A stretch of DNA of 64,000 nt from Engraulis encrasicolus (taxonomy: Eukaryota; Chordata; Actinopteri; Clupeiformes; Engraulidae), in NCBI RefSeq assembly GCF_034702125.1, contig NC_085866.1, positions 18,431,815 to 18,495,814 on the forward strand, in the 5' to 3' direction. Positions 22,399-34,001 of the stretch are shown here, in pieces; within the stretch, counting starts at the first letter, position 1, and each line of letters begins with the position of its first letter. Under the pieces are notes generated by a model. It did no database searches and was not told the origin of the DNA. It saw only the letters and a list, made by a program, of their open reading frames with translations. The position numbers and the translations under genes are program-made.

Positions 22399-24341
22399 CA
22401 CTGATTCTTGAGAAAGCGGCTAAAACATGTCTCTGCAATAAACTGCCAATTCTGTTGAAAATAAACTACATTTTCATGAACAAAATGAATCCAGGTAAAG
22501 ACACAGGGGTCTGTTACATAAATGTACAGTCGTTTGAAATATTTAAGTGTAATTTTATTACTTTTCATGGCTATAAACCTGCCCACACCCTGTAAACCTC
22601 CCAAGGACAGACATCCTCATTTCAATTGACTTAAAATGTAAAAATCACTGATATTATTGAATAATATCACCATGATGTGAAAGTCCATATTGAAGTGGTT
22701 CTGCAGATATGCACATAGTGCGTGTAAAGCAATATTTACTACTATTTTCTGATTGCTCAAAGTGTATCCAGCATATTAGTCACCACCGTCAGATTTTTTT
22801 TAAAAGACAATAAAATCAGGTATGTGCAAGGTCATTGTCATTACTTAGGACCCCTTTTCAAACCTTTAGATCTACTGAGTACTTCACCATCACTGAAGCT
22901 CCTGTAAGTTTACTAATTTCTCCTCAATTTGATAATTTGTTTGGACACTGGTACTGTCCCAACCATAAACTGTCAACACCGTCTGGGGTTTTAATAGTAT
23001 TATTGTTACATTAATGTTAATTATATATACTTTTTCAGAAGCGTCATGAAGCCCCTAAGAAACAGAGCGAAAACGAAGTGGCTAATGTGAGCAAAAAAGG
23101 CACAAAATGTAAAAGAGTTTTTTTTTGTCTCACACCGTCAGATGTCACCACCGTCAGATTTTGTTCCGCTCATCATCTTATTCCATATTTTACTAAATTG
23201 TGCTGGTTAATGAAACATTACCAGACATGTTAGTAATAATTGTGACCCAGGTGCATTTGGAGGGTTTTTTGTCACAAAACCTGACGGTGGTGACATCTGA
23301 TGTAGTTCACAAAAAAGCATGTGTTTTACATGTTTTTGACAAGTTTTAAGAATATGCTTCCAATAAGTATCTACAATTATGTTGAATTGTAAAAGTAATT
23401 CACTTAAATACAGTAAACTTATTTTTTTTTACTTCTAATTCTGTCTGACGCTGGTGACAAAACCAAGAAAGAGCCCATTTTATGAAAAATGTAAAACATG
23501 GGGAGCTTGGCCAATACATTCACTGCACAGCCAAGACGTTCATCTATGATAATACACCTCTATATTTTGAATTTGAACAACTTTAAACCTGTTTATGCCA
23601 CATTTTCAATAATCTAGGCCTACTTAGAGTATCTAACAAATGAAGAAAAAACACATGCACAAACATACTGTGCACACACAAAAATAAAGTGTTTATGCTA
23701 GATGTCATTGACTTGAGAGGGCTATTTATTTTGCTAAATGTAGGTAATAATTAGGTCACTTTCACCACCTTCAGATTACTGTCACCACCGTCAGTTCTTA
23801 AGTCACCACCGTAAGAAGGAGTTTTGGACATTTTAAATGAATGTGCTTACAACATCTTCCTTTGTAGTTGTTGAATTATCAAAGTAATAGCAAATTTAAG
23901 CCTACACGAATATTTGTGAAATTACAAAATATTGTTTGATCTATTTAGCCATTAAGTAAGCATTGTCTGACAGCACATATTCTTAAATTAGAACACATGA
24001 AGCAGTATTAAAATAGAATGAAAGTGAATTTTCAACATTTAAAGGCGTATGTGTGAACCAAAAAACACACACAATCACTTAAAAACTCCAGATACATATG
24101 CAACCAAATCAATACACTTTTTATTGCTTTTAATTGTGTCTGACGGTGTTGACAAAAAACAAGGTATGATCGGAGAAAAACCTGATTTCTGAAAAAAATG
24201 GAAAATGGGGAGATTGGCCTTGTGCATTTCTGAAAAGCCAAGACCTTTGTCTACGAGGATATACCATATTATTTTGTAATTCACTTCGTTTTTTTCTTTC
24301 AAGATTACAACCTGTTTTAGCCACTTTCTCAAGAATCAGTG
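22399..24341. mobile_element. 1.94-kb DNA transposon with CACTG ends and dense internal motif repeats
   Basis: The terminal repeats (22399-22427 and inverted 24313-24341) begin CACTGATTCTTGAGAAAG and differ at one base in 29. AGAA flanks both sides (22395-22398, 24342-24345), and the uninterrupted repeat at 41417-41610 confirms the insertion point. At least nine copies or variants of TCACCACCGTCAGA occur in both orientations between 22780 and 24156. CACT ends plus subterminal motif repeats are a hallmark of EnSpm/CACTA transposons, but the 4-bp duplication is not the usual 3, so the assignment is tentative. The right-hand ~200 bp is duplicated inside the element (near 23415-23625). A short open exon-like piece after a TTTTTCAG acceptor (23039-23116) may be a transposase remnant. 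Confidence 0.75.
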
Positions 24342-24825
24342 AGAAGCAATGCTGAAGGTGTTGCGTCATCAGGAGGGCATGGCCTGGCTAGGTTTGGACA
24401 TCAATGATGACCTATTCTGGACCAACACTGCATCTCAAGTAGTGTCTCAACTTCCTGAACAATCGAGGCAAGTGCTTCGCCATCATGACCACATTTCTTA
24501 GACAAACCATTAAATGCAACCAAGATCATTTGTGTACCTATCCCTGCACAACGCACTGGAGACAATTGATAAGGTATAGATGGCTCACGGATTCCTTCCA
24601 GAATCCATGTGATGTGAGGTTTTAAGCTGAAATCCTATGGTATGCCCCTTTAGGAGACAAGGAGAATGAATGGAGTTGAAAGGAAATTCACGCCCATTTA
24701 GGAAACTACTTGATCCCACTTTTTTTGCATTGGTGGCACAGGATATGATTTAGCTTGGTTACCATTGTGATGGAGTGACCATCACTAGGGTTGTGGGTGT
24801 GTTCTGGCTGTCACATCAACGAGCT

Positions 24826-24960
24826 TGGCTCTTTGGTGTAGCGGTCAGGGCCCCAGTTTACTACCCCAGAAGGTCTGGGTTCGATTCTCGGCTGGGCAAC
24901 TCTACTCCCCTTCGCCACAACCATATTGAATGGGTTTGGATACACCACCCACAAAGTGAT
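24826..24960 (+). mobile_element. tRNA-derived SINE
   Basis: The head has an A box (TTGGTGTAGCGGTCAGGG) and a B box (GGGTTCGATTCTC) at tRNA spacing, but the acceptor stem does not close. A truncated relative, with CCGGGTTCAAGTCCTC, lies at about 51563-51645. Confidence 0.75.
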
Positions 24961-25793
24961 CACAATAGTGATGCAAGCCACTCAACAAGCTTCTCTTCTG
25001 GCACCACCAGAGTCTCAAACAGACTGTAAGGATGCTGAGTTCTCAGAAAAATCTGCATCTTTCCAAAGAACAATTGCACTCAGACCCCCCAGAAAAGACT
25101 TTTCCCACATACAACTGTATGCCTGTTGCTCTAAACAAATACATAATAAACTGTCTTGTGCTCACAATCTCTTGTTTTTTACTGGTGCTAGTACCTGATC
25201 TGACTACTGTGCGCGTATGTACAATTTAATTCATTTATTTATGGTTACTGTAATGTTTTGGTTTCCATACATACATATTCCATAGTAAACAAGAAGGATC
25301 ACCCTGGTGGACTTGATTTTGCTGTTTTTTATTTAGTGTAGGTTAAGAACAACGCCTTGCGCTTCGTCAGGTTCACTTCAGATCTTTGAAACATACATAT
25401 GCCATGTTCGGCCCCTTTGATGGAGCGGATTCGAAAAACTGGCCCTCTGTGACATTTAAAAATGATGGACTCTGGTTGTCTATTTTTGCAGCAGGCACTG
25501 TTGACACATACTATACAGTAGTCTACCTCCTCATCTTCTTCTGAGTGCTTGTTTCTTTATATGACAAATCAACTTTATTTTTTAAATACACTGACTGCCC
25601 TCTCATTCCTCTTTCAATGAATGTCGAGTGAGCCACTGGCAGGGGTCACGACTACTCAGGTGAACATCAACTTTCATATGAGACCTTTGATAAGCCTTTT
25701 TATATGCAAATCAACTACACTAAACATGAAAGGTTATTCGTAGTCAAAGATGGGGTATGCGCACTGGATAATTACAAAAAGCCATTGTGCTCT
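24961..25793. other. No gene seen
   Basis: Only short unrelated open frames and AT-rich intergenic sequence are visible. Confidence 0.4.
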
Positions 25794-25988
25794 GTGCGTA
25801 ATTCAAAAAAGATAGCCAGAGAAAACAAGAAAAGTCGCAGACAACAGCTGAATGCAAACCAGGACAGGTATCCCACATCTGGCGGTTTTTACTCTTCCAG
25901 GTTGTGTTAATATAGAATGCTGATTTGCATTCAGCTGTTGTGTCCAACTTTTATTTCCTGCCGTATCGTTTTTAGAATTACGCACCGA
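25794..25988. mobile_element. Foldback element
   Basis: GTGCGTAATTC and ACAACAGCTGAATGCAAA in the left arm return inverted in the right arm. Non-coding, about 190 bp. Confidence 0.7.
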
Positions 25989-26453
25989 TCAGAGACAAAA
26001 GCGCAGACGTTACACCGTTGGGGAAATATGCTATAAGAACGTGCTCTATAGGCTGCAGTGACTGTAAAGAAAAGGGTGTGCCTGTATAATGTAGACTGAC
26101 TCATGGCATATGCCTATAAATTGTAAACCAAACACAGCCAGGAGGCGAAAAACCCGCCCAATTCCAGGGCCATCCCTTTGGGTTTGTATAGGCCAATGGC
26201 TATGACCAGAGCCATACAGTGAACAGAGTCAGGCGATCTCCGCTGTGTCCTAAGGCCGACTTCCTCATTAGCAAAATTAGCTGTTTTAGCTTCTCAGTAC
26301 TGCTCAGCGTTGCGAATGTTAGTTCCTAGTAGTGGGCGTAGCACACAGCAAATGCAATGCGATGCAATGCAGGGAATATGACAAGACTTGCTGTTCGTAA
26401 TAATAACTTCAGATAAACATCACAGGTGCTAAAAGTGTTGTGATTATCACCAC
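25989..26453. other. No gene seen; flank of the LTR element
   Basis: A ~30-bp word (AGAGCCATACAGTGAACAGA, 26208-26227) is found inverted at about 34190-34215 on the other side of the LTR element. The element may therefore have inserted inside an older inverted repeat. Confidence 0.4.
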
Positions 26454-26647
26454 TGTAGACAGCTGTGCTGTTTCGTTATTGGACTGTTCAGATTAATGTA
26501 TCGCGAGACTAGCTCACGAGATCTTGTTGTATAGTACCAGCGGGAACTGAAGCAATGTCCGATATGCGAGTCATGTGAATTATTAATAAACAACAACTTT
26601 GATTCAACTCATCATCTCTTCGTGACTAAGAACCGAGTCAAACTACA
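26454..26647 (+). repeat. 5' LTR
   Basis: 194 bp from TGTAGACAGCTG to AAACTACA. It contains ATTAATAAAC (a poly(A) signal) near 26581-26590. It matches the corresponding parts of 32943-34001 with only a few substitutions. Confidence 0.9.
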
Positions 26648-26665
26648 TGGTGTCAGAAGTGGGAT
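26648..26665 (+). promoter_or_regulatory. Primer-binding site, tRNA-Leu type
   Basis: TGGTGTCAGAAGTGGGAT immediately follows the 5' LTR and complements the 3' end of a eukaryotic leucine tRNA (ending in TTCTGACA plus CCA). Confidence 0.8.
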
Positions 26666-26774
26666 AACTGATATGAACACCCACATCGAAATCAAAGACT
26701 GCTTTGGATCCAAGTCAAGACATTACGACGGTAGGCTGACTAAAGCTAGTTCTACTTAGCAAATACAAGCTACC

Positions 26775-28367
26775 ATGGCGGACGGCTTCAGACGCCCGGA
26801 CCCCCTTGTTTTTGATGGGAACGTAGCGGAGCACTGGCGCAGGTTTGAACGCGAATACGACATCTTTATTGCTGCTGCTCATAGCGACAAACCAGCCAGG
26901 ACCAGAGCCTACATACTCCTTAATCTTGCGGGGCCCGAAGCCATAGAAAGGGAGCGGACATTCACGTATGCACCCGCAGTCCTCGGTGACGATGACGCGG
27001 TGATAAGGCCAGCGGAGTCAAGGGAAGATCCCGTATGTTTAAAAAGAAAATTCAAAGAAATATGCAACCCCGAAACAAATGTGATAATGGAGAGACACAA
27101 CTTTAACACCAGAAATCAAAAGCCAGGCGAGACGGTCGAGGCATACGTGAGTACATTGAGAAACCAGGCAAAGAACTGTAACTTTGGTGCATTAGAAGAC
27201 GAGCTAATACGTGACAGACTGGTCTGCGGAATCAGTAGCGACACCGTCAGACGTACATTGTTGAAAGAAACCGAGCTCACACTTTCCAAAGCTGTACGCC
27301 TCTGTCACATTAGCGAGCTCACAGATAAGCACACAAAAACCCTCTCTGCCCAAAAAAACGCGGCAACTGCCAGTGTCGACGCCATACAAGTAAAACAAAA
27401 AGGATTCAACAGACAGACTAAACGGCTTACAAAACAAGACAACTTAACAATTACAAACTGCAGAAACTGTGGTGGAACTCATCAGGCTAAGCGTGATCAG
27501 TGCCCAGCTCTAGGACAGCAATGTCATCACTGTGGCAAACTGAACCATTTCAGAAGCGCATGCAGATCTGCCAAATCAAGCACGGCAAGTAAACAGGTGC
27601 ATCAACTCTGCGCTGAATCAGATTCCGAAGCTGACGAGGAGACGTTCACTATCGATGGCTTGTCCTTACACAGTGAGCAAGGCAAAAACAATGATGCTCA
27701 TGACAAGGAAGGACACTGTTTCGTATCAGTCAATGACAAAAGCCTGAAATTAAAAGTCGATACAGGGGCAAAATGCAACGTCATATCTGTGCATACATAC
27801 AATCAGATAAAACGAAATGAAGAACTGTGTACACCAATCAAACAAATCAAACTTGTAGCATTCGGTGGTTCTCTGATCAAACCAATTGGTGCAGTAACAC
27901 TACGGTGCGGGCTGAAGGAAGAACAACACAGTCTCCAATTTCAAGTAGTGAGTGAAAATGTACAGTCCATTCTAGGCTTACAGGACAGCCTGAAAATGAA
28001 ACTTGTCACTTTCAGCAGTGAAGTGTATCACATTGACACTGTTCAGGATCAGACACTGTCTGAGAAAATATTTCAAGATTATGCAGATCTATTCACAGAT
28101 GAACTGGGTGACCTACCTGTAACCTACTCGATGAAAGTGGATCCAAATGTGACACCAGTTGTCAGCCCTCCACGCCGTGTTCCAGCGGCAATGCAGAAAA
28201 AAGTAGAGCAAGAGCTCCAAAGGATGAAAGAATTAAAAGTAATCGTACCTGTGGACGAGCCCACAGAATGGGTGTCCAACATGGTGGCTACGCACAAGAA
28301 GGAGACAGGGGATGTTCGCATTTGCATTGATCCCAGGAACCTAAACCAGGCCCTCATGCGTCATCAC
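26775..28367 (+). pseudogene. LTR element gag-protease-RT (5' part of the polyprotein, interrupted)
   Basis: The frame opens with ATG at 26775 and runs without a break to 28367, where a hAT element cuts into the RT; 14 further codons read into that insert before a stop at 28412. Residues 1-190 are gag capsid-like. A zinc-knuckle region with CHHCGKLNHFRSAC (C-x2-C-x4-H-x4-C) lies near residues 250-265. The aspartic protease has its DTG at about residue 329. The first RT block (MVATHKKETGDVRICIDPR) lies near the end. Gag, protease and RT share one frame with no intervening stop. Confidence 0.88.
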
Positions 28368-29637
28368 CAGGGCTCTAAATTAACTTTTTCCACCACCAGC
28401 CAATTTGGCTAGTAGACATTTTTTCTTACCAGCCAAACAGAAGTTCAACTAGCCATTTTTTAATCTTGCCAAAATAGGCTATGCGTTAGGCTAGTTGTGT
28501 TTTTTTTAATTAGGCCTATTATTATTATTGTGGTTATTTTATTCAAATTTCCACAACACATAAACACTATAGGCCTACATACTAGGTCTATAATAAGCAT
28601 ATTATATATACTTTTTTTTTAAAACTTCTGCTTTATTTTTTATCTTATTTTTACCTCTGAAAACAATGAATCACCAGCCACACACAACAGACCTTTAAAC
28701 CAAACACACAGCCAAACACGACAAAACCTCACACTCCAAGGAGGGAGAAGAGATGAGAGGAAAAGAAGAGGAGGAGAGGAGTCAACACACACACACACAC
28801 GTTGTGCAATAATGGATATGATGTCGTGTGTGCCTATTGTGTGTTTATGTGGCCTACAGTATGATGCTATAGGCACCATTATTTCCTCCAGGAGCTCTTC
28901 TCTACCATGCGCAACAAAATAACAAGAAACCTACGATATGTTTAACTAAAAGCAAATAATATCACGGAAATGTTCGCTTCCTTTGTTACTTCCATAGCGT
29001 AGCCTACTCGCACGGGCATAAGGTCTGCCCTTCTTTCCGATGGCGTGGGCTTTCTAACTTATTTGCGCCAGGACTTGAAACATTTCAGAAGACAACTGAC
29101 AGCTACGCTCACACTACTCTGACAGCCCGTTCTCCTCCTCTGCCCTTGTCGCTATTTCGTTCCACAACACTCCTGTTATTGAAACTCTTCGGTCAGGTCC
29201 TCGCAGCTTAAAAAGGCAGCCTGTTAGAGCAAGGTGCCGGTGTCGGTGTCGGTGAATGCTAATAGTAACAGTAGTCCTAATAGTGACGTTAAAAGTGGTA
29301 GCGCGAAAGCGACAGGAGCAGGGGAGAGCTGCCTGTCAAAGTAGTGTGAGCGCACAAAAGTTCTGAAATGCGTTCTGTCCTGGCGCGCGCAACAGCAGCA
29401 CGGAGTGGCTGCTGCTTCGGAAAGCTCACGGTGGGGTGGGGTCACGACGGGAGTGTTTATGGGTAATGTAGGAAATCTCGCCGTATCGTTGTCATACAAG
29501 CCGCTTTACTGTTCACAATTTACTGTAGGCTACTCGGGCGCTACTAGCCAAATGGGCGGGTAGGTATTTTTTTCCACCGGCCAAAATTAATTTTCACCCG
29601 TGTTTGGCGTGTTGGCGTGTGTTAATTTAGAGCCCTG
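28368..29637. mobile_element. hAT-type element inserted in the RT domain
   Basis: The ends CAGGGCTCTAAATTAAC and GTTAATTTAGAGCCCTG are perfect inverted repeats. The flanking 8-mers GTCATCAC (28360-28367) and GTCCTCAC (29638-29645) match at seven of eight. No transposase ORF, so it is non-autonomous. It includes a short (CA)n at about 28783-28800. Confidence 0.9.
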
Positions 29638-29645
29638 GTCCTCAC

Positions 29646-32083
29646 CATCCAATGCGCACAGTGGAGGAGGTCGCGGCCCAGATGTCGGGTGCCACCATTT
29701 TTTCTGGACGCAAAGAGCTCATTCTGGCAGGTCAGACTGGATGAGGCCTCATCTCTTCGCACCACATTCACAACTCCCAGATTCAAATTCCTGAAAATGC
29801 CATTTGGCATCAGTACAGCATCAGAAGTTTTTCAAAGGGCTATGGAACAAATATTTGCTGGATATCCGTGTGCCATTATCGTGGACGACATCATAGTGGG
29901 CGGCAAAGGACCTGAAGAACACGAGGCTAACCTGCGAAAGGTGATGGACCGCGCCAGACATGTGAAACTCAGATTGAACCCGAAAAAGTGCAAATTCGGG
30001 CTCAAGGAGGTGAATTATGTCGGTCACACATTCACTGACAAGGGCCTCAGAGCAGATCCCAAAAAAATCAAGGCGATCAGTGACATGCCATCTCCAGAAG
30101 ACAAAATGGCTCTTCAACGCTTTCTAGGAATGATTAATTACCTAGGAAAATTCATTCCAAACCTGAGCGAACTGACATCGCCTCTGCGACAACTGCTACA
30201 CAAGGACGTGCTGTGGAGCTGGACAGAGCATCAGCAGAACGCATTCACCAAACTGAAGGCATGCATCACCAGCCCACCCGTGCTTCACTACTACAACGTG
30301 GAAAAGCCGGTAACGCTCACCTGTGATGCCTCCCAGCATGGCCTCGGAGCTGCGTGCCTCCAGGACCAAAATCCAATAGCATATGCATCACGCACGTTGA
30401 CACAGACGGAGACAAGATATGCGCAAATCGAAAAGGAACTACTTGCTGTAGTGTTTGCCTGCCACCGTTTCTATGACTACATTTATGGCAAGCCTGTCCT
30501 GATCGAGACTGACCATCAGCCTCTTGTCACAATTCACAACAAACCATTCCACACAGTCCCAGCGCGCTTGCAGCGCATGATGTTGCAGTTACAGAAATTT
30601 GACCTCACCTTCACCTACAAAAAAGGGAAACATATGTACCTGGCCGACACTCTCTCTCGTGCGCCACAACACAACGTTGACTCACAAGATGCTGACCATG
30701 CTGAGTTCGAGGTAATGGCCCTACAAGTGATATCTCCACGGCGCCTTGAAGAACTTCGGCGGCACACCACGTCAGACAGCCACCTCCAGAAGGTCACCAA
30801 TTACATTCGAAATGGCTGGCCAAGACATGAAAGAGGCGTACCTACAGAGGTAAAACCATTCTTCAGCTTCCGTGATGAGCTACTGCTGGAGAATGACATC
30901 ATCATGAAAGGAAACAGGGCAGTTGTGCCTGACTCGCTGCAGTCCGAGTACCTCCGCGTGCTACACGCAGGACACCCAGGGACAGAGGCAACAAAGAAAA
31001 GAGCAAGAGAGAGTGTCTTCTGGCCATCAGTGAACCAGGACATAGAGACTGTCACCTCAACATGCAGAGTGTGTACCAGCCTGAAACCACACCAACAAAA
31101 GGAACCGCTAAAACTGCACACAGTCCCTGACCTACCATGGTCCATTGTCGCCACCGACATCTTTGAATGGAAAAGCCATCATTACCTGGTGCTTGTGGAC
31201 TCATACTCCGGGTGGTTTGAAATCGACCAGCTCAACAGCCTCACCTCCAAGACCGTCATACAAAAGCTGAAACGCCACTTTTCAGTTCACGGCATACCGC
31301 TAGAATTATACTCTGACAATGGGACCCAGTACACTAGCCAAGCACTTCAGGAATTCGCAGAAGCATGGGACTTTCGTCTGGTTACCAGTAGTCCAGAGTA
31401 CCCGCAGTCTAATGGGCTCAGTGAGAGGGCGGTGAGGAGTGCAAAGAAACTGCTGGAGACCACCGAGCGAGATGGAACTGACTTCCATCTGAACCTGTTA
31501 GCGATGCGCAACACGCCCCGTGACATGGTCCTTGGATCACCAGCACAAAGATTAATGTCCCGACGCACCAGAACAACTCTACCCATCTGCAAAAAGCTGC
31601 TGAGACCAAAAGCAAAGGCCACCACCAAGGTCAAGTCGCAGCTGCGAAAGAGGCGCACATCACAGAAACACTACTACGACCGAACCAGCAAGCCTCTGAC
31701 ACCCCTCGTACCAGACCAGGTAGTCAGACTACAAACTACAAAGGGGTATGACAAACTGGGGATCGTGAGGAAGAAGTGTGCTGAACCACGCTCATACATC
31801 ATTGAGTCTGAAGGAAAGGAGTACCGACGGAACAGACGCCACATCTTGCCCGTGAAAGAGCCACAACCTCCACACAGAGAGGAAGTGGATACTTCGCCGC
31901 ATGTGCCTGAGCCGGCAACCAACAAAACAACACTGTCTGAGGACTCTGTAACGGCAGTACCAGAGTCATGCCACAATGAACTAAATCAAGAAAAGACTCC
32001 CAGCAAGGTGGTGGATCACCACATGAAGGTGCATGTTGAAGTCCCAACTCAACCCACCACTTCCGAGTATCTTACCAGGTTTG
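29646..32083 (+). pseudogene. LTR element pol, 3' part: RT, RNase H, integrase
   Basis: Coding sequence resumes after the hAT element. A small deletion near 29690-29710 shifts the frame, after which the reading frame is open to the next insertion. RT resumes at LDAKSSFWQVRLDEA, with the catalytic VDD at 29881-29889. RNase H has CDASQHGLGAACL and the ETDHQPL block. The integrase has an HHCC zinc motif ending in CRVC, then the DDE core: Asp in ATDIFEW, Asp in SDNGTQYTS, and Glu in SERAVRS. The normal C terminus lies beyond 32637, split off by a hAT MITE that supplies an early stop at 32098-32100. Confidence 0.88.
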
Positions 32084-32637
32084 CAAGGGTGGAAAAGTAA
32101 CTTATTACTTTTACTCAATATTGTACTTGAGTAGCTTTTATGAATACTTTGTACTTTTTAAGTAAATTTTTAAATTAATACTTTTACTTGTACTTGAGTA
32201 CATTTTGACCCAAGTACTTTACTCAATTACACTGGAACCTGGCCTGAGTACTGAGTAAAAAAAATTGACTGAGAGACAAAATGCCATGCACAATAATGCC
32301 ACAATCCGCCAGAAATGAAAGATTGTGCAGGATGGCACACAGCATTTCCACTATTTTACTATCTTGTATCAATGTATTGGATGATGGCTGGTGCCAAGCA
32401 AGAGATATAGATTATGGAGGACGATATTCAAGAAAAATAAACATGACATTCTCAAGAGGAAAGCTAATTAAAAGTAACTAAGTACTTTTTACTCAAATTA
32501 CATTTTAAGTGAAGTACTTTTTACTTTTACTTGAGTAGATTTTTAGATAGGTACTTTTACTTGTACTTGAGTAGAATTTAGGCAAAGTAAAGATACTTTT
32601 ACTTGAGTACACATTTTCTGTACTCTTTCCACCTCTG
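32084..32637. mobile_element. hAT MITE with perfect 8-bp target duplication
   Basis: CAGGTTTG is duplicated at 32076-32083 and 32638-32645. The ends CAAGGGTGGAAAAGTA and TACTCTTTCCACCTCTG are inverted. The arms are rich in ACTTTTACTTGAGTA words typical of a widespread fish hAT MITE. Confidence 0.9.
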
Positions 32638-33043
32638 CAGGTTTGGCAGGGTATCTAGACCCAACAAAAAGTACATGAGTTAAATGAAATGTGCCTGAGA
32701 GATATCAAAATGTTTTCTATTAATATGTTACTACAAGATATCTGAATACAAGCTTTTTATTTTGCATCTGTTGTGTTACTAATTTTGGAACTGTCCAAGT
32801 TGTAGGTTCTGATGGACACACCATGCAATGTATCTTATTCAACTGGGCACAGGTGAATTTCAATCTATACGGTATGTATGTTTTTTTTCTTTATAATGGA
32901 TGTTAATTCACTTCGGTTGGAGGGAGAGCTAAAGAAGAAGGATATAGACAGCTGTGCTGTTTCGTTATTGGACTGTTCAGATTAATGTATCGCGAGACTA
33001 GCTCACGAGATCTGGTTGTATAGTACCAGCGGGAACTGAAGCA

Positions 33044-33592
33044 GTAGGTGCGATCGAGATGTGTCAACGCATGAATGCGCATTTAGACAGCAATGCACCC
33101 TGGATGGAAAATGCTGCATGACGGTTAGATTTCCTGTCAAACTTCGAAATTTCGTCGACGTTGCGTTGACGAGGTGACATGTCACATGGTGTAAAACTAT
33201 CGCGGGATGAATGCGGCTGCAGTCAGATCTTGCAACCTCTGCAGTTGCTTATCCCCTTCAACGCTCGTCGGCGCTCGTCGGCGGACTGCCTCCGAGGTCA
33301 CGCGCCCATGAACTGGTTGGTCAACAACTCACTCACGTGTGTATATGGGTCTTGTCTCACACCTCTACACAAGTTTGCGCAGGTCCCCACTTCAGCTCCT
33401 CCTCACTGCCTGTCCCCCCACTCCTCACACGTGGTGTGTTAGTAGAGCAAACCGGTGCGAGCTCATCGTCTCGTTCATATTTGTGGCCGACTTTAAATGC
33501 GCTGTATTTAATAACACCCACATCGTGACAACAAGTTCTCGCTGACGTCCGTTGCGCAACGTCGACGCTCGCAATGAAGTCGTATGAGCTTA
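33044..33592. other. 549-bp block present only in the 3' LTR
   Basis: CpG-rich with a TTTAAAT/TATTTAA stretch near 33494-33512. It has no terminal inverted repeats or clear duplication, so it does not look like a simple transposon. Either it is an insertion of unknown type or the 5' LTR lost it. It contains the inverted pair CGTCGACGTTGCG and CGCAACGTCGACG. Confidence 0.6.
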
Positions 33593-33668
33593 ATGTCCGA
33601 TATGCGAGTCATGTGAAATATTAATAAACAACAACTTTGATTCAACTCATCATCTCTTCGTGANTTAA

Positions 33669-33979
33669 GCGGCGTACACACACAAAGCTAGCATTTCGCT
33701 TGCTCGCCTACTCGCCACTCTTTCATGGAACGTTCGCTGAAAGTTCCCGCGGCTTTAACTGCCAATGGACAGCCGAGAAGTACCGAACCCTGCATTCCAA
33801 TTGGTTACTCGCTTACTCGCCTCGCTCGAAGATAAAATAATTTCAACTCGGAATCCGCCCACATCGCATCGCTTGTACAGTACTCGCCTACTCTCCTGCG
33901 AGTCTCGCTGGGACACATTGACATTCTATTGAGTTCATTCGCTGAGCGAGTAACTAGCAGCGACGTGTGTGTACGGCCC
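33669..33979. mobile_element. MITE with TTAA target duplication in the 3' LTR
   Basis: TTAA flanks it at 33665-33668 and 33980-33983. The ends GCGGCGTACACACAC and (inverted) GGGCCGTACACACAC are nearly identical. piggyBac-type by target site. Confidence 0.85.
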
Positions 33980-34001
33980 TTAAGAACCGAGACAAACTAC
34001 A

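Larger units (their letters stand above)
26454..34001 (+). mobile_element. Ty3/gypsy-type LTR retrotransposon, broken by nested insertions
   Basis: The boundaries are set by the 5-bp duplication ACCAC (26449-26453 and 34002-34006), TG...CA LTR ends and a tRNA-Leu-type primer site. Order is LTR, gag, zinc knuckle, protease, RT, RNase H, integrase, LTR. The integrase after RNase H gives the Ty3/gypsy order; a Mag-like clade is possible. There is no envelope gene. A hAT element (28368-29637), a hAT MITE (32084-32637) and a TTAA MITE (33669-33979) lie inside it, the 3' LTR carries 549 bp absent from the 5' LTR, and pol has a frameshift near 29690-29710. The copy is therefore inactive. Confidence 0.93.
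32943..34001 (+). repeat. 3' LTR, enlarged by two insertions
   Basis: Three blocks match the 5' LTR: 32943-33043, 33593-33663 and 33980-34001. A purine-rich tract (GCTAAAGAAGAAGGA) lies immediately upstream. The first two bases read TA rather than TG. Confidence 0.85.

Noticed and set aside
22780..24156. Regularly recurring TCACCACCGTCAGA considered as an array of short direct repeats
   Set aside because: The copies occur in both orientations with irregular spacing inside a eukaryotic transposon; it is not a CRISPR.
24840..24910. Possible tRNA gene with A and B boxes
   Set aside because: The acceptor stem does not pair and related copies occur at 51563-51645, so it is a SINE head. The same applies to 15415-15474 and 40830-40920.
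33179..33545. Overlapping open frames of 68-105 codons within the 3' LTR block
   Set aside because: They are short, mutually overlapping and have no recognisable domain; more likely chance frames in CpG-rich DNA.
26454..34001. Endogenous retrovirus
   Set aside because: Pol order and zinc knuckle would be compatible, but there is no envelope ORF, the LTRs are short and the gag/pol features are those of a Ty3/gypsy retrotransposon.
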